Assembly: GCA_003446735.1 (NCBI GenBank)
Contig: DMCJ01000190.1
Span: 1-6,430 of the forward strand
From: Lachnospiraceae bacterium
GTDB lineage: Bacteria > Bacillota > Clostridia > Lachnospirales > Lachnospiraceae
Reading direction: 5' to 3'
DNA: 6,430 nt
This document shows positions 6,416 through 6,430 of this stretch, piece after piece. A program made the position numbers and the translations under genes. Each line of letters opens with the position of its first letter. Within the stretch, counting starts at the first letter, position 1. The notes beneath the pieces were generated by a model. The model did not search any database, had not been told where the DNA came from, and was given only the letters and a program-made list of their open reading frames with translations.

Positions 6416-6430
6416 AAAAAAAGGTCCCGC
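6416..6430 (-). terminator. Distal half of a rho-independent terminator (partial)
   Basis: Read on the minus strand, GCGGGACC is followed at once by seven T residues, the typical 3' stem arm plus U-tract of an intrinsic terminator. The matching 5' arm (GGTCCCGC) would lie beyond the window edge, so this is not proven. It would end an upstream minus-strand gene and so make the PP2C gene the head of a new transcription unit. Confidence 0.4.

Overview
The window looks like a chromosomal segment of a low-to-moderate GC Gram-positive anaerobe of the class Clostridia, possibly Lachnospiraceae-like. The grounds are a PolC-type replicase (the Firmicutes form of the replicative polymerase), strong AGGAGG-type ribosome binding sites, heavy use of ATA and AGG/AGA codons, and an ispG-polC gene pair as found in many Clostridia. 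The family-level assignment is inference from style only.

All genes I can support are on the minus strand, so transcription runs from high to low coordinates. In that order: the tail end of a terminator from an unseen upstream gene (6416-6430); a PP2C-type protein phosphatase (5596-6321); a membrane-anchored Hanks-type Ser/Thr protein kinase (4501-5580, TTG start); two very short open frames with good ribosome binding sites (4410-4454, 14 codons; 4321-4407, 28 codons); ispG of the MEP isoprenoid pathway (3246-4304); and the first 1064 codons of polC (1-3193), which runs off the left edge just after the first catalytic aspartates of the palm. Gaps between frames are 15, 46, 2, 16 and 52 bases. 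I see no terminator hairpin with a T-tract between any of them, so the set could be a single transcription unit. No stretch of 300 bases lacks a gene, and the plus strand holds only shadow frames.

Phosphatase and kinase form a classic antagonistic signalling pair: the PP2C removes phosphate from Ser/Thr targets of the kinase, including probably the kinase itself. The kinase lacks PASTA repeats. After one membrane helix it ends in a short tail, predicted extracellular, that is rich in Tyr, Glu and Asp. IspG and PolC are housekeeping enzymes. Their usual clostridial upstream partners (dxr, rseP) are not here; the kinase pair and the two mini-frames occupy that place. The least explained part of the window is the 4321-4454 stretch with the two mini-frames. 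I see no mobile element, CRISPR array, tRNA or rRNA.
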